Assembly: GCA_964653235.1 (NCBI GenBank)
Contig: CAZZCP010000038.1
Coordinates: 1 to 22,624 of the forward strand
Source: CAZZCP01 sp964653235
GTDB taxonomy: Bacteria > Bdellovibrionota > Bdellovibrionia > Bdellovibrionales > UBA840
Length of the DNA stretch: 22,624 nt
Direction: 5' to 3'
The position numbers and the translations under genes are program-made. Below the pieces are notes generated by a model. It was not told the origin of the DNA and ran no database searches. It saw nothing but the letters and a program-made list of their open reading frames with translations. This document shows positions 1-7,548 of this stretch, piece after piece. Positions within the stretch are counted from its first letter, which is position 1; the number at the start of each line of letters is the position of its first letter.

Positions 1-2
1 TT

Positions 3-1772
3 TTCGTCGCCGCCGGTGCCGATACAGAAGATATATCGAGTTTGTTTCGTTATTTGAGTTTTGCTTTCTTTTTACCAGTAATCACCTATAGCTCTTGGCC
101 CTTTTATAAGAATTCAATCGAAGCATTTCGTCACCGTAAAGTATCGCTTGATATTCCGATTGCGATTGCGATTTTGGCTGCTGGCATAATGAGCTCGATC
201 AATCTGTTTACTCATCAATCAGCTTTGTATTTTGATTCTTTGTCGATGTTTGTGTTTTTTCTACTTGCCTCTCGCTATATAATCTATCGAATTCAAAGTC
301 ACTATCTGAGTCCCATCGAATTGACAGATTTGTTTGAACAAAAGACGGTTCAGATGGCAGAATCAGGGCAACAAAAAGACATTCGTGAGATTGAAAAAGG
401 GGAGCGTATTTTAGTCGCTGCAGGTGAGTTTGTACCTGTAGACTCCTTACTTTTATCTGAAAAGGCCGACTTCGATACGGCCCTATTTTCAGGTGAATCT
501 TTACCGCAGACTTTTCTAAGGTATGCAAAGGTATTTGCTGGTTCCAAAGCAACCGAAGACTCAATTTTGCAGGTCGAGGCGAAATTGGATTCATCAAGAA
601 TTACTAATTTAATTCAAGAGTTAAACAAGAAACTTCTCGATCGCACTCCTTCCTCCTTGCTTGCAGATCGTGGTGCACACTATTTAACAATTGCAATTGT
701 TGGCATTTCGGTGGTTGCTTTTGCAGCCTTTCAAATTTTTGGTATAGAAAATTCTTTTGAAAGAATCTTAGCCCTCTTGGTGGTGGCATGCCCTTGTGGC
801 TTGGCCATTGCAACTCCGCTGACACATTCTTTGAGTTTGCGCAAAGCTTTTCGTCATGGGATTTTGGTCAAGTCGGCCGAAGCGATAGAAAAGATACAAG
901 ATTGCAATGCCTGCGTATTCGACAAAACGGGCACTTTAACCCACGCCAATTTGATTTTAGATCAGCTTTTACCAAGAGAGGCAAATGCGCTTGAAAAAAG
1001 ACTGCTCTATAGTATGGAGAAAGAGAGCTCTCATCCCTTGGCCAAAGCAATTCTTCGCTACACGGGCTGCCAAGAGCCGCTGGAACTTGAAGAATACGAA
1101 GAGATTCCTGGTTTTGGCATTCGTGCAAAATACGCTAGTGATCTCTACGAACTAAAAAAAGGCAGTGAGCAAGCGCAAGTTTCTTTTTATTGTAATCAAG
1201 AAAAAATTCTCGATTTTCACTTTTTAGACCAAGTACAAGAAAATGCAAAAAGCTTGATTGCAGAACTTAAGAAGCAAAACAAAGATGTCTATTTGGTTTC
1301 GGGTGATAAAAAAGCAATCACTGAGAACGTAGCACGGCAGGTGGGTATACCTATTGAAAATGCTATCTCTGAGGTTAGCCCAGAGGAAAAGCAAGCATTT
1401 GTAAGAAAGCTTCAAAAAGGCAAGAAATCGATTTTCTTTGGTGATGGAATCAACGATGTACTCGCTATGGGAGAGTCTGAGGTGTCGATCTCAAGCTTCT
1501 CTGCTGCCGAGACCAGTTTTCACTCCTCAAAAATTCACTTTTTAAAGAAAGATCTTAGAATTTTTGAAAGTCTATTGCAGCTATCGAAGCAAACCAAATC
1601 GACAATTTATAAAATTCTTTATGTTTCTGCCGCATACAATCTTTGCTTTGCTTTTTTGGCCTTAGCTGGTTTTATACAGCCACTTTGGGCCGTGATCATA
1701 ATGCCATTGAGCTCAATTAGCTTGGTGGCTTTAAGTCTTTTTCAAATGAAGGGAAATCTATGCAGATCTTAG
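3..1772 (+). CDS. ccoI: Cation-transporting P1B-type ATPase CcoI (5' partial)
   Basis: This is a copper-exporting P1B ATPase in the inner membrane. CcoI-type pumps supply copper for CuB of the cbb3 oxidase. The frame is open to the left edge, so the TTG at 42 is not the true start; the N-terminal metal-binding region and first membrane helices are missing. Visible landmarks are the membrane motif CPC (789-797), the phosphorylation loop DKTGT (921-935), the HP motif of the nucleotide-binding domain (1032-1037) and GDGIND (1440-1457). The actuator loop reads SGES where TGES is usual. The order CPC, DKTGT, HP and GDGxND defines a heavy-metal P-type ATPase. The CcoI assignment rather than generic CopA rests on the neighbouring ccoS and ccoNO genes and on the PVxxYSSWPFY-like start of the visible part. 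The stop overlaps ccoS by 13 bases. Confidence 0.93.
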   Translation, partial: FVAAGADTEDISSLFRYLSFAFFLPVITYSSWPFYKNSIEAFRHRKVSLDIPIAIAILAAGIMSSINLFTHQSALYFDSLSMFVFFLLASRYIIYRIQSHYLSPIELTDLFEQKTVQMAESGQQKDIREIEKGERILVAAGEFVPVDSLLLSEKADFDTALFSGESLPQTFLRYAKVFAGSKATEDSILQVEAKLDSSRITNLIQELNKKLLDRTPSSLLADRGAHYLTIAIVGISVVAFAAFQIFGIENSFERILALLVVACPCGLAIATPLTHSLSLRKAFRHGILVKSAEAIEKIQDCNACVFDKTGTLTHANLILDQLLPREANALEKRLLYSMEKESSHPLAKAILRYTGCQEPLELEEYEEIPGFGIRAKYASDLYELKKGSEQAQVSFYCNQEKILDFHFLDQVQENAKSLIAELKKQNKDVYLVSGDKKAITENVARQVGIPIENAISEVSPEEKQAFVRKLQKGKKSIFFGDGINDVLAMGESEVSISSFSAAETSFHSSKIHFLKKDLRIFESLLQLSKQTKSTIYKILYVSAAYNLCFAFLALAGFIQPLWAVIIMPLSSISLVALSLFQMKGNLCRS

Positions 1773-1927
1773 TGATGACCATTCCTGTAACTATAACACT
1801 AGTGATTTTATTTTTAGTTTTTTTCTACATGTCTGCCAAAGCGGGGCAGTTTGAAGATTTAGAGACCCCAAGCTTGAGCCCGCTTTCAGATGATGAAGAA
1901 AATGAAAAGGATGGAGAGATACAATGA
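1760..1927 (+). CDS. ccoS: cbb3 oxidase maturation protein CcoS
   Basis: A 55-residue single-pass membrane protein. CcoS is needed to insert haem b and CuB into CcoN, so it acts during maturation of the cbb3 oxidase in the inner membrane. One N-terminal helix (about residues 3-24) is followed by the family signature KAGQFEDLETP, which matches the usual K-S-G-Q-F-D-D-L-E pattern, and by a short acidic tail. The ATG lies inside the end of ccoI, and the TGA overlaps the ccoNO start as ATGA (1924-1927). This implies translational coupling on both sides. The size and the GQF-DLE motif make the call secure. Confidence 0.92.
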   Translation: MQILVMTIPVTITLVILFLVFFYMSAKAGQFEDLETPSLSPLSDDEENEKDGEIQ

Positions 1928-4062
1928 GTAAAACCCAATACTATGACGACAGAATTGTAAGGTATTTTATCTGGGCCACAATGGGCTGGGGTCTGGTTGC
2001 CTTTCTTGCAGGGCTTTTGGCAGCCTTACAGCTTGCTTATCATCCATTCAACTTTGATTTAGAGTGGCTCACTTTTGGTAGGCTGCGGCCGCTTCATACT
2101 AATGCCGCCATCTTTGCCTTTGCTGGAAACTCTATTTTTGCTGGGATCTATCATTCAACACAAAGGCTCTGTAAAGTGAGAATGTTCTCAGATGCTTTGA
2201 GCAAAGTGCATTTTTGGGGCTGGCAAGCCATTATTGTTGGTGCGGCGATCACGCTTCCTCTAGGCTTTACCCAATCGAAAGAATATGCAGAATTAGAATG
2301 GCCCCTCGATATCGCTATCGCATTAATCTGGGTCGTTTTTGCAGTGAATTTTTTCTTAACCCTTCGCAATCGCCGTGAAAAGCATATGTATGTGGCACTT
2401 TGGTTTTACATTGCAACCATTATCACTGTTGCGGTCTTACATATTTTTAATTCCATTGAAATTCCTGTCTCTGCCTTTAAAAGCTATCCCGTTTATGCGG
2501 GGATTCAAGATGCACTGGTGCAGTGGTGGTATGGTCACAATGCGGTTGCCTTTTTCTTGACCACGCCTTTTTTGGGGCTCATGTATTACTATATACCTAA
2601 AGCTGCGAATCGACCGATCTATTCTTATCGTTTATCGATCATTCACTTTTGGGCATTGATTTTCATTTATATCTGGGCAGGTCCTCACCACCTTCTCAAT
2701 ACGGCACTCCCCGATTGGGCACAGACTCTTGGTATGGTTTTTAGCTTGATGCTTTGGGCACCCAGCTGGGGGGGGATGATCAATGGTATCTTAACTCTAA
2801 GAGGTGCTTGGCACTTACTTCGCACCAGTCCTATTATCAAATTCTTTATTACCGCGTTGACTTTTTATGGAATGTCGACCTTCGAAGGTCCGCTTCTTTC
2901 GATCAAGGCCGTAAGTTCACTAGGTCACTATACCGATTGGATCATTGCTCACGTTCATGGTGGAGCTCTAGGCTGGAATGGCTTTTTAACTTTTGGAATG
3001 ATTTATTACTTGGTTCCAAAATTGTTTAAAACCGAGCTCTACTCAAAGTCACTAGCGAATATTCATTTTTGGACTGGGCTTTCTGGCATACTCTTTTACT
3101 ACCTCTCAATGTGGGCGGCGGGAATCACTCAAGGTCTAATGTGGATGGCGATCGATGAAAATGGTGCTTTGGTGTATCCTGATTTTGTGGAGACTGTGAC
3201 TCGAATCGTACCGCTTTATTGGGTTCGAGCATTTGGTGGGCTACTCTATATAGTTGGCACTTTAGTTATGCTTTATAATATTCGCATGACAGTGAAGCGG
3301 GCCAATGCTCCTGAAGATGCTGAAATTCCAGCTCCTCTTCAGGCGCGGCACGAACACAGTGAAGAAAAAGAGACAATTCACAGAAAGCTAGAAGGACTCA
3401 CTTTTACTTTTTCGATTTTGTCCTTTATTGCTATTGCAGTTGGCTCGGTCATTGAGATCATTCCAGTTTTGCAACTCGATCAATATGTTCGGGCGGAGAA
3501 GACGGTCGAACCATGGACGCCCCTAGAACTAGCGGGCCGAGATATTTACATTCGTGAAGGTTGTTATACTTGTCACTCACAAATGATTCGAAAGTTACCT
3601 TTTGATGTGCTTCGTTTTGGAGAAGCATCGACAATTGAAGAGTCAATGTACGACAGACCCTTTCAGTGGGGTTCAAAAAGAACCGGCCCAGACTTGGCAA
3701 GGTTGGGTGGTAAGTACCCCAATCTTTGGCACTACCGCCATATGAAGCAACCAAGAGACATTATCGAATACTCGATTATGCCTAGTTATCCATGGCTTTT
3801 GACCAAGAAGACCGATTTTTATTCTCTACGCAAAAAAGTATCTGTAATGAGTTATTTAGGCGTGCCCTATAGTGAAGAGGTTTTTGCCAATGCAGATTTG
3901 ATTGCCGAAGATCAAGCCAAAGTCATTGCCAGAGATTTAAGAGAAAATGGTGTTGTCGATGAACATCTCGAACAAAAAGAAATTGTTGCTTTGATTGCCT
4001 ATTTACAGGCTTTGGGACAAAAAGAGGTGCGTGACCGAGTGGCCAAGAAGGAGAGCAAATGA
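1924..4062 (+). CDS. ccoNO: cbb3 cytochrome c oxidase, fused catalytic and monohaem subunits (CcoN-CcoO)
   Basis: A 712-residue fusion of the catalytic subunit I and the monohaem cytochrome c subunit II of the high-affinity cbb3 terminal oxidase, which reduces O2 in the inner membrane. The CcoN part (about 1-465) has His58 in RPLHTN (low-spin haem), His205 in WYGHNAV (CuB), the YIWAGPHH block with Tyr249, His255 and His256, and His343/His345 in AHVHGG. A charged linker (about 460-488) leads into the CcoO part: a membrane helix (about 492-516), the haem c motif CYTCH (547-551) and a likely axial Met619 in IMPSYPW. No stop or frameshift separates the halves. Fused ccoNO genes are a known arrangement in some phyla. 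A GGAG ribosome site lies 5' of the ATG; both ends overlap neighbouring genes by 4 bases. Confidence 0.96.
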   Translation: MSKTQYYDDRIVRYFIWATMGWGLVAFLAGLLAALQLAYHPFNFDLEWLTFGRLRPLHTNAAIFAFAGNSIFAGIYHSTQRLCKVRMFSDALSKVHFWGWQAIIVGAAITLPLGFTQSKEYAELEWPLDIAIALIWVVFAVNFFLTLRNRREKHMYVALWFYIATIITVAVLHIFNSIEIPVSAFKSYPVYAGIQDALVQWWYGHNAVAFFLTTPFLGLMYYYIPKAANRPIYSYRLSIIHFWALIFIYIWAGPHHLLNTALPDWAQTLGMVFSLMLWAPSWGGMINGILTLRGAWHLLRTSPIIKFFITALTFYGMSTFEGPLLSIKAVSSLGHYTDWIIAHVHGGALGWNGFLTFGMIYYLVPKLFKTELYSKSLANIHFWTGLSGILFYYLSMWAAGITQGLMWMAIDENGALVYPDFVETVTRIVPLYWVRAFGGLLYIVGTLVMLYNIRMTVKRANAPEDAEIPAPLQARHEHSEEKETIHRKLEGLTFTFSILSFIAIAVGSVIEIIPVLQLDQYVRAEKTVEPWTPLELAGRDIYIREGCYTCHSQMIRKLPFDVLRFGEASTIEESMYDRPFQWGSKRTGPDLARLGGKYPNLWHYRHMKQPRDIIEYSIMPSYPWLLTKKTDFYSLRKKVSVMSYLGVPYSEEVFANADLIAEDQAKVIARDLRENGVVDEHLEQKEIVALIAYLQALGQKEVRDRVAKKESK

Positions 4063-4238
4063 AAAAAGAAGCCCTAAGCCAATTTGGTCATCCCGATTTA
4101 ATACTACTTAGCTTTTTACTGTTTTTCTTTTGCTTTTTAGGTGTGGTTTTGTGGGTCTACCAAAAGAACCGTAAAGGTTATTATGAGAGAGCGTCAAGAA
4201 TTCCTTTAAATGAAGAGCCAGGAGAGAGCCATGAGTGA
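4059..4238 (+). CDS. ccoQ: cbb3 oxidase subunit CcoQ
   Basis: A 59-residue single-helix membrane protein, placed between the ccoNO fusion and ccoP as CcoQ normally is. It has one hydrophobic segment (about residues 14-34), then VYQKNRKGYYERASRIPL and an acidic tail. CcoQ helps hold CcoP in the oxidase complex and has little sequence conservation, so the call rests on size, topology, the post-helix aromatic/basic stretch and position. The ATG overlaps the ccoNO stop as ATGA (4059-4062). The stop lies inside the start of ccoP, an overlap of 8 bases. Confidence 0.85.
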   Translation: MKKEALSQFGHPDLILLSFLLFFFCFLGVVLWVYQKNRKGYYERASRIPLNEEPGESHE

Positions 4239-4797
4239 TGAATACAAAGATGAAATCATAGAAGGTCACGACTATGACGGAATACAGGAGCTAAACAATC
4301 CACTGCCCAAGTGGTGGCTCTTTATTTTTTATGCAAGTATTGCTTTTTCTATTCCTTATTTTGCTTATTACGAGATGTTTGGAGGACCTACTTTGAGTGA
4401 GCAACACGAAACCAAAATGGCAAAAATCAATGCCAAGCGAGCTGAGGCAGATAAAAAATTTGATGCCGGAAAAGTAGATTTAGCAGCCCTATTGGCTGAT
4501 TCAGGAGCTCTTGAGCAAGGTAAAAAAGTCTATGGGCAATACTGTGCCGCATGCCACGGCGCCAATGGCGAAGGTGTGGTGGGGCCGAATCTTGCTGACA
4601 AGTACTGGATTCATTCAAAGGGTGAGGCAGAAGGTATTCTTACTGCTATTCGCGAAGGCTTTCAGACAAAAGGCATGCCTCCCTGGAAAGACATCGTATC
4701 TGCCGAAGATCAGCCCAAGCTAACGGCTTATGTGATTAGTTTACAAGGAACCAATCCCGCAAATGCCAAAGAGCCTCAGGGAGAACTAGTTGAGTAG
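4231..4797 (+). CDS. ccoP: cbb3 oxidase cytochrome c subunit CcoP, one-haem form
   Basis: The 188-residue membrane-anchored cytochrome c subunit that passes electrons to CcoNO. The cytoplasmic N-terminus carries a typical NNPLPKWW entry to one membrane helix (about residues 28-48), as in CcoP proteins. A single cytochrome c domain follows, with CAACH at 105-109 and likely axial Met149 in KGMPPW. Proteobacterial CcoP usually has two such domains and is about 300 residues long; only one is present here and the protein ends normally. An upstream in-frame ATG at 4210 exists, but GGAGAG just upstream of 4231 supports the start used. The 3' end overlaps ccoG by 8 bases. Confidence 0.93.
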   Translation: MSDEYKDEIIEGHDYDGIQELNNPLPKWWLFIFYASIAFSIPYFAYYEMFGGPTLSEQHETKMAKINAKRAEADKKFDAGKVDLAALLADSGALEQGKKVYGQYCAACHGANGEGVVGPNLADKYWIHSKGEAEGILTAIREGFQTKGMPPWKDIVSAEDQPKLTAYVISLQGTNPANAKEPQGELVE

Positions 4798-6199
4798 TCA
4801 AGATTTAGATGATTTTAATGTTGCTCCCGATCGTCCACCGAGTTTAGATGAAAAGGGCTTTCGGCTATTTATTATTCCAGCGAATGTGAAAGGTTATTTT
4901 CGCACTAGGCGCAATATTGTTTATTTAATATTGATTTTGATCTTCTTGGTGATTCCTTGGACCAAAATCAATGGAGAGCAAAGCATCTTTCTTGATCTCA
5001 GTGAGAGAAAGTTTCACCTTTTTGGCTATACTTTTTTTTCGCATGACGGCCCTTATCTGTTTTTTGTATTGATACTTTCGGCTTTCTCTCTGGTTTTGGT
5101 TACGGCTGTCTATGGCCGGCTTTGGTGTGGTTGGGCTTGCCCACAAACGGTTTTTATCGACTTTATCTATCGCCGGATTGAAGAGTGGACCGAAGGCAAT
5201 CACCTCAAGCGAAGAAAGCTAGGAAAAGCTCCCTGGACCAAAGAGAAAATTCTTCGAAAGACCGCAAAGTGGGTCTTATACTTTATTGTCAGTTCGCACA
5301 TTGCCCATAGTTTTACTGCTTATTTTGTTGGCGCTAATAATCTGGTCTGGATCACGCTTGGATCACCTTTTGAGAACTGGTCTCTGTTTTTATTTGTGCA
5401 AATTTTTACTCTCATTACCTTGGTGAATTTTGGTTGGTTCCGAGAGCAGTTTTGCTTGATAGCTTGCCCCTATGGACGTTTTCAATCTGCATTGTTAGAC
5501 GACAACTCAAGAACCATTCTCTATGATGCAAAAAGGGGAGAGCCTCGTAAGGCGAAGGGGCTTAGTGACTTTGGTGACTGCATTTCTTGCAATCGCTGTG
5601 TTAACGTATGCCCCACAGGTATTGATATTCGAGATGGTCTACAGATGGAGTGCATCGCCTGCACCGCTTGTGCCGATGCCTGTGATGAGGTTATGGAAAA
5701 AATAGGCAAACCCAAAGGTTTGATTCGATACAGTTCATTGAATGAACTCAAAGGGCAGACTCGAAAGCTTTTGTCACCTCGTGTAATTGCTTATAGCTTT
5801 ATTATCAGCATAATAATGTCTGGATTTGCTTATACACTCAATGCAAGAACAGATCTTGAAGTAAAGGTCATTCGCGCTGTCGAAACCCCCTATAAAGATG
5901 CTGGGGCCAAAGAGAACAATGCCATTTTAAATCATTTTCGTTTTCATATTACCAATCAGAATTCAACTCCAGTAAAGTTGAAAGAGATTGTGCTCGATCA
6001 AAAAGCAGTTGAACTGATCAGTCCACAGTTTTCGAGAGTTTTACAACCAGGAGAAGATGCTTGGATTCATGTTTTTGCCAAGTTTCCCAAGAGTCTAAGT
6101 ACTTCGGGCAAAACTGTGGCATTTTGGACGATTGCTTATGAGAGTTCGGATCTGAAACAAAAAAAGGGAAAAATGATATTGATCAGTCCTTTTCATTGA
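4790..6199 (+). CDS. ccoG: Polyferredoxin CcoG (FixG/RdxA family)
   Basis: A 469-residue inner-membrane iron-sulfur protein. CcoG reduces Cu(II) to Cu(I) for cbb3 oxidase assembly. It has several membrane segments (first at about 42-57). Two NapH-like cysteine pairs lie in LWCGWACPQT (Cys113, Cys117) and FCLIACPYGRFQS (Cys222, Cys226). Two [4Fe-4S] ferredoxin motifs follow: Cys264, 267, 270, 274 and Cys288, 291, 294, 298. A further helix (about 332-350) precedes a C-terminal Ig-like FixG domain. The start is a TTG, inside ccoP, preceded by AGGGAG at a good distance. No ccoH (FixH) gene follows, although it often does; it could lie upstream of the window. Confidence 0.95.
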   Translation: MSSQDLDDFNVAPDRPPSLDEKGFRLFIIPANVKGYFRTRRNIVYLILILIFLVIPWTKINGEQSIFLDLSERKFHLFGYTFFSHDGPYLFFVLILSAFSLVLVTAVYGRLWCGWACPQTVFIDFIYRRIEEWTEGNHLKRRKLGKAPWTKEKILRKTAKWVLYFIVSSHIAHSFTAYFVGANNLVWITLGSPFENWSLFLFVQIFTLITLVNFGWFREQFCLIACPYGRFQSALLDDNSRTILYDAKRGEPRKAKGLSDFGDCISCNRCVNVCPTGIDIRDGLQMECIACTACADACDEVMEKIGKPKGLIRYSSLNELKGQTRKLLSPRVIAYSFIISIIMSGFAYTLNARTDLEVKVIRAVETPYKDAGAKENNAILNHFRFHITNQNSTPVKLKEIVLDQKAVELISPQFSRVLQPGEDAWIHVFAKFPKSLSTSGKTVAFWTIAYESSDLKQKKGKMILISPFH

Positions 6200-6223
6200 A
6201 TTTTGTCTTAGAATTGTTATACT
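6196..6223 (+). promoter_or_regulatory. Possible promoter of the fnr-type gene
   Basis: TTGAAT (6196-6201) and TATACT (6218-6223) are separated by 16 bases and fit a housekeeping promoter. Transcription would begin near 6229-6231, at or beside the ATG at 6230, and no Shine-Dalgarno is visible. The message would be leaderless, or the gene is simply read through from ccoG. This is pattern matching only. Confidence 0.35.
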
Positions 6224-6229
6224 TTTCTA

Positions 6230-6946
6230 ATGAAATCAACACAAAAAATTAAAATGGACTGTCAGACTTGTGAGGGAAGAAAACACGGCATTTTTTGCAA
6301 ACTAGAAAAAGCCGAAGTTGATCTCCTCAATCAAAGTAAAAACCCCAATATTTATAAAAAAGGTCAAAATCTTTTTCTAGAAGGAAACCCTCCCTATGGT
6401 CTTTATTGTGTTCATAATGGTAAGGCCAAAGTGACCAAGACGACGGTAGATGGAAAAGAAGTCATTGTTCGAATTGTGAGTGCGGGGGGAATTTTAGGTC
6501 ATAGATCTTTGTTTAGTGATACTCCTTACACTGCATCTGCCACCATGATTGAAGAAGGTATAGTTTGCTTTGTATCTAAAGAATGCATTTTTGAATTGAT
6601 CAAAGTGAATCCGCAGCTCTCTTTTGAAATCATCGAAGCTTTAAGTAAGCAGATGGGTGCTGCCGAAGAAAGACTTGCCAGTATGTCGCAAAAATCATTG
6701 CGCGAACGATTTGCCGAAACTCTTCTTTTGTTAAAAGAGAGCTTTGGAGTGGATGAGGGTGGACGAATCAAAATAGATATTCATCTGACTCGTGAAGAGA
6801 TGGCAAGCATGGTGGGTGCTGCTCCTGAAAATCTCATTCGCCTTATTAGTGAATACAAGAAAAATTCTTGGATTGAACAAGAGGGAAAAACCTTATTTTT
6901 AAAAGAGCTTCATCATATTGAAGGTGAAGCGAATTTTCCTTATTAA
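6230..6946 (+). CDS. CRP/FNR-family transcription regulator, probable Fe-S oxygen sensor
   Basis: A 238-residue regulator with an N-terminal cysteine cluster, a cyclic-nucleotide-binding-like domain (about 30-150) and a C-terminal winged helix (about 165-230). Cys11, Cys14 and Cys23 (C-x2-C-x8-C), together with Cys113 in GIVCFVSK, can be aligned with the four cluster cysteines of E. coli FNR (C-x2-C-x5-C and Cys122). The spacing differs, so cluster binding is inferred. The recognition helix reads APENLIRLI; it keeps the Glu and Arg of the FNR E-xx-SR motif but has Ile in place of Ser. It lies 30 bases after ccoG, so it may control the cbb3 operon and the FNR-box gene that follows. It could be co-transcribed with cco. 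An alternative start is Met9 (6254). Confidence 0.88.
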   Translation: MKSTQKIKMDCQTCEGRKHGIFCKLEKAEVDLLNQSKNPNIYKKGQNLFLEGNPPYGLYCVHNGKAKVTKTTVDGKEVIVRIVSAGGILGHRSLFSDTPYTASATMIEEGIVCFVSKECIFELIKVNPQLSFEIIEALSKQMGAAEERLASMSQKSLRERFAETLLLLKESFGVDEGGRIKIDIHLTREEMASMVGAAPENLIRLISEYKKNSWIEQEGKTLFLKELHHIEGEANFPY

Positions 6947-7175
6947 GGCATATTGACATTTTTTTCTATTACAGTTTGCAGCTCATCTTTCATTTAAGAT
7001 GTGCTCGATTTTCAGCGATTGCGAGCTGGCTTATTCACAGCTTAGAGCTTCAAATCTGCGCTATTTTGAAATCAACGCGATCTGTGAAGCACTCACAATG
7101 AGAAAAGAATGCCAAAACGCCCTGTAATTTGATATAGATCATTTTAACTTTTACAAAGTTTGCCACAATATAAGC
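6947..7175 (+). other. Intergenic region between the fnr-type gene and the CRP-like domain gene
   Basis: This 229-base stretch has no convincing ORF. A small inverted repeat, CATCTT/AAGATG (6984-6989 and 6996-7001, 6-base loop), lies near its start but has no T tract, so it is not a clear terminator. TTGACA at 6953-6958 has no matching -10. The supported site is the FNR box near the 3' end. Confidence 0.5.
7129..7142 (+). promoter_or_regulatory. FNR-box-like operator
   Basis: TTGATATAGATCAT matches the FNR/anaerobox consensus TTGAT-N4-ATCAA at 9 of 10 defined bases. It is centred at 7135.5, about 41.5 bases before 7177, which is the class II activator distance if transcription begins at or beside the ATG at 7176. 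The neighbouring FNR-type regulator is the natural candidate to bind it. ACAATATAAG (7165-7174) can supply a -10. Confidence 0.65.
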
Positions 7176-7517
7176 ATGACTTACTATTATGGTGAAGAAA
7201 ATCCAGATGTACTAGAAAAGCTAAGAAAATTAACTAAAGAGATTTTGTTTTCTCGCAGTTTTGATCTCTATCATGAGGGACAAATTCCAAACGTAGCATT
7301 GCTACTAATAGATGGAAAAGTAGAGCTCTACCAAAAAAAGAAGCGATTGGTTTTTACAACACCCATATTGATCGGTTTTTATGAACTCTTGAACTCAATT
7401 CCATCCACTCAAAGATTGCACATTTGTGCGAATTCAAAAGTCTGCTTATTGAGCCGCGATATGTTGAATCAATTTCCAGAACTGGATTGCAAGCCTTTAA
7501 AAGCGATCGCCTTCTAA
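7176..7517 (+). CDS. Stand-alone CRP-like sensor domain without HTH
   Basis: A 113-residue protein that resembles only the cyclic-nucleotide-binding domain of CRP/FNR proteins. The stretch GQIPNVALLLIDGKVELYQ matches the beta-roll glycine-turn segment. IGFYELL and KVCLLSRDML match the later strands and the start of the domain's last helix. There is no helix-turn-helix, so it cannot act as a usual repressor or activator alone. It could be a ligand or redox sensor, or a partner of the adjacent FNR-type regulator; no function is shown. The ATG has no visible Shine-Dalgarno and sits right after a possible -10. No other ATG occurs before residue 95, so this start is likely. It may be a 3'-shortened relative of a full regulator, but the reading frame looks intact. 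Confidence 0.7.
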   Translation: MTYYYGEENPDVLEKLRKLTKEILFSRSFDLYHEGQIPNVALLLIDGKVELYQKKKRLVFTTPILIGFYELLNSIPSTQRLHICANSKVCLLSRDMLNQFPELDCKPLKAIAF

Positions 7518-7548
7518 AGGCTTTATCACATTATGCCGATAAAAGAAT

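Noticed and set aside
42..44. TTG at 42 as the start of ccoI
   Set aside because: The frame is open to the window edge and CcoI needs N-terminal metal-binding and membrane parts; the gene is simply cut.
868..1128. Antisense ORF within ccoI
   Set aside because: Shadow of a strongly conserved ATPase frame, with no ribosome site or recognisable protein.
3458..3754. Antisense ORF within the CcoO part of ccoNO
   Set aside because: Lies opposite a conserved cytochrome frame and lacks any family signature.
6953..6958. TTGACA as a -35 box
   Set aside because: No acceptable -10 hexamer lies 15-19 bases downstream.
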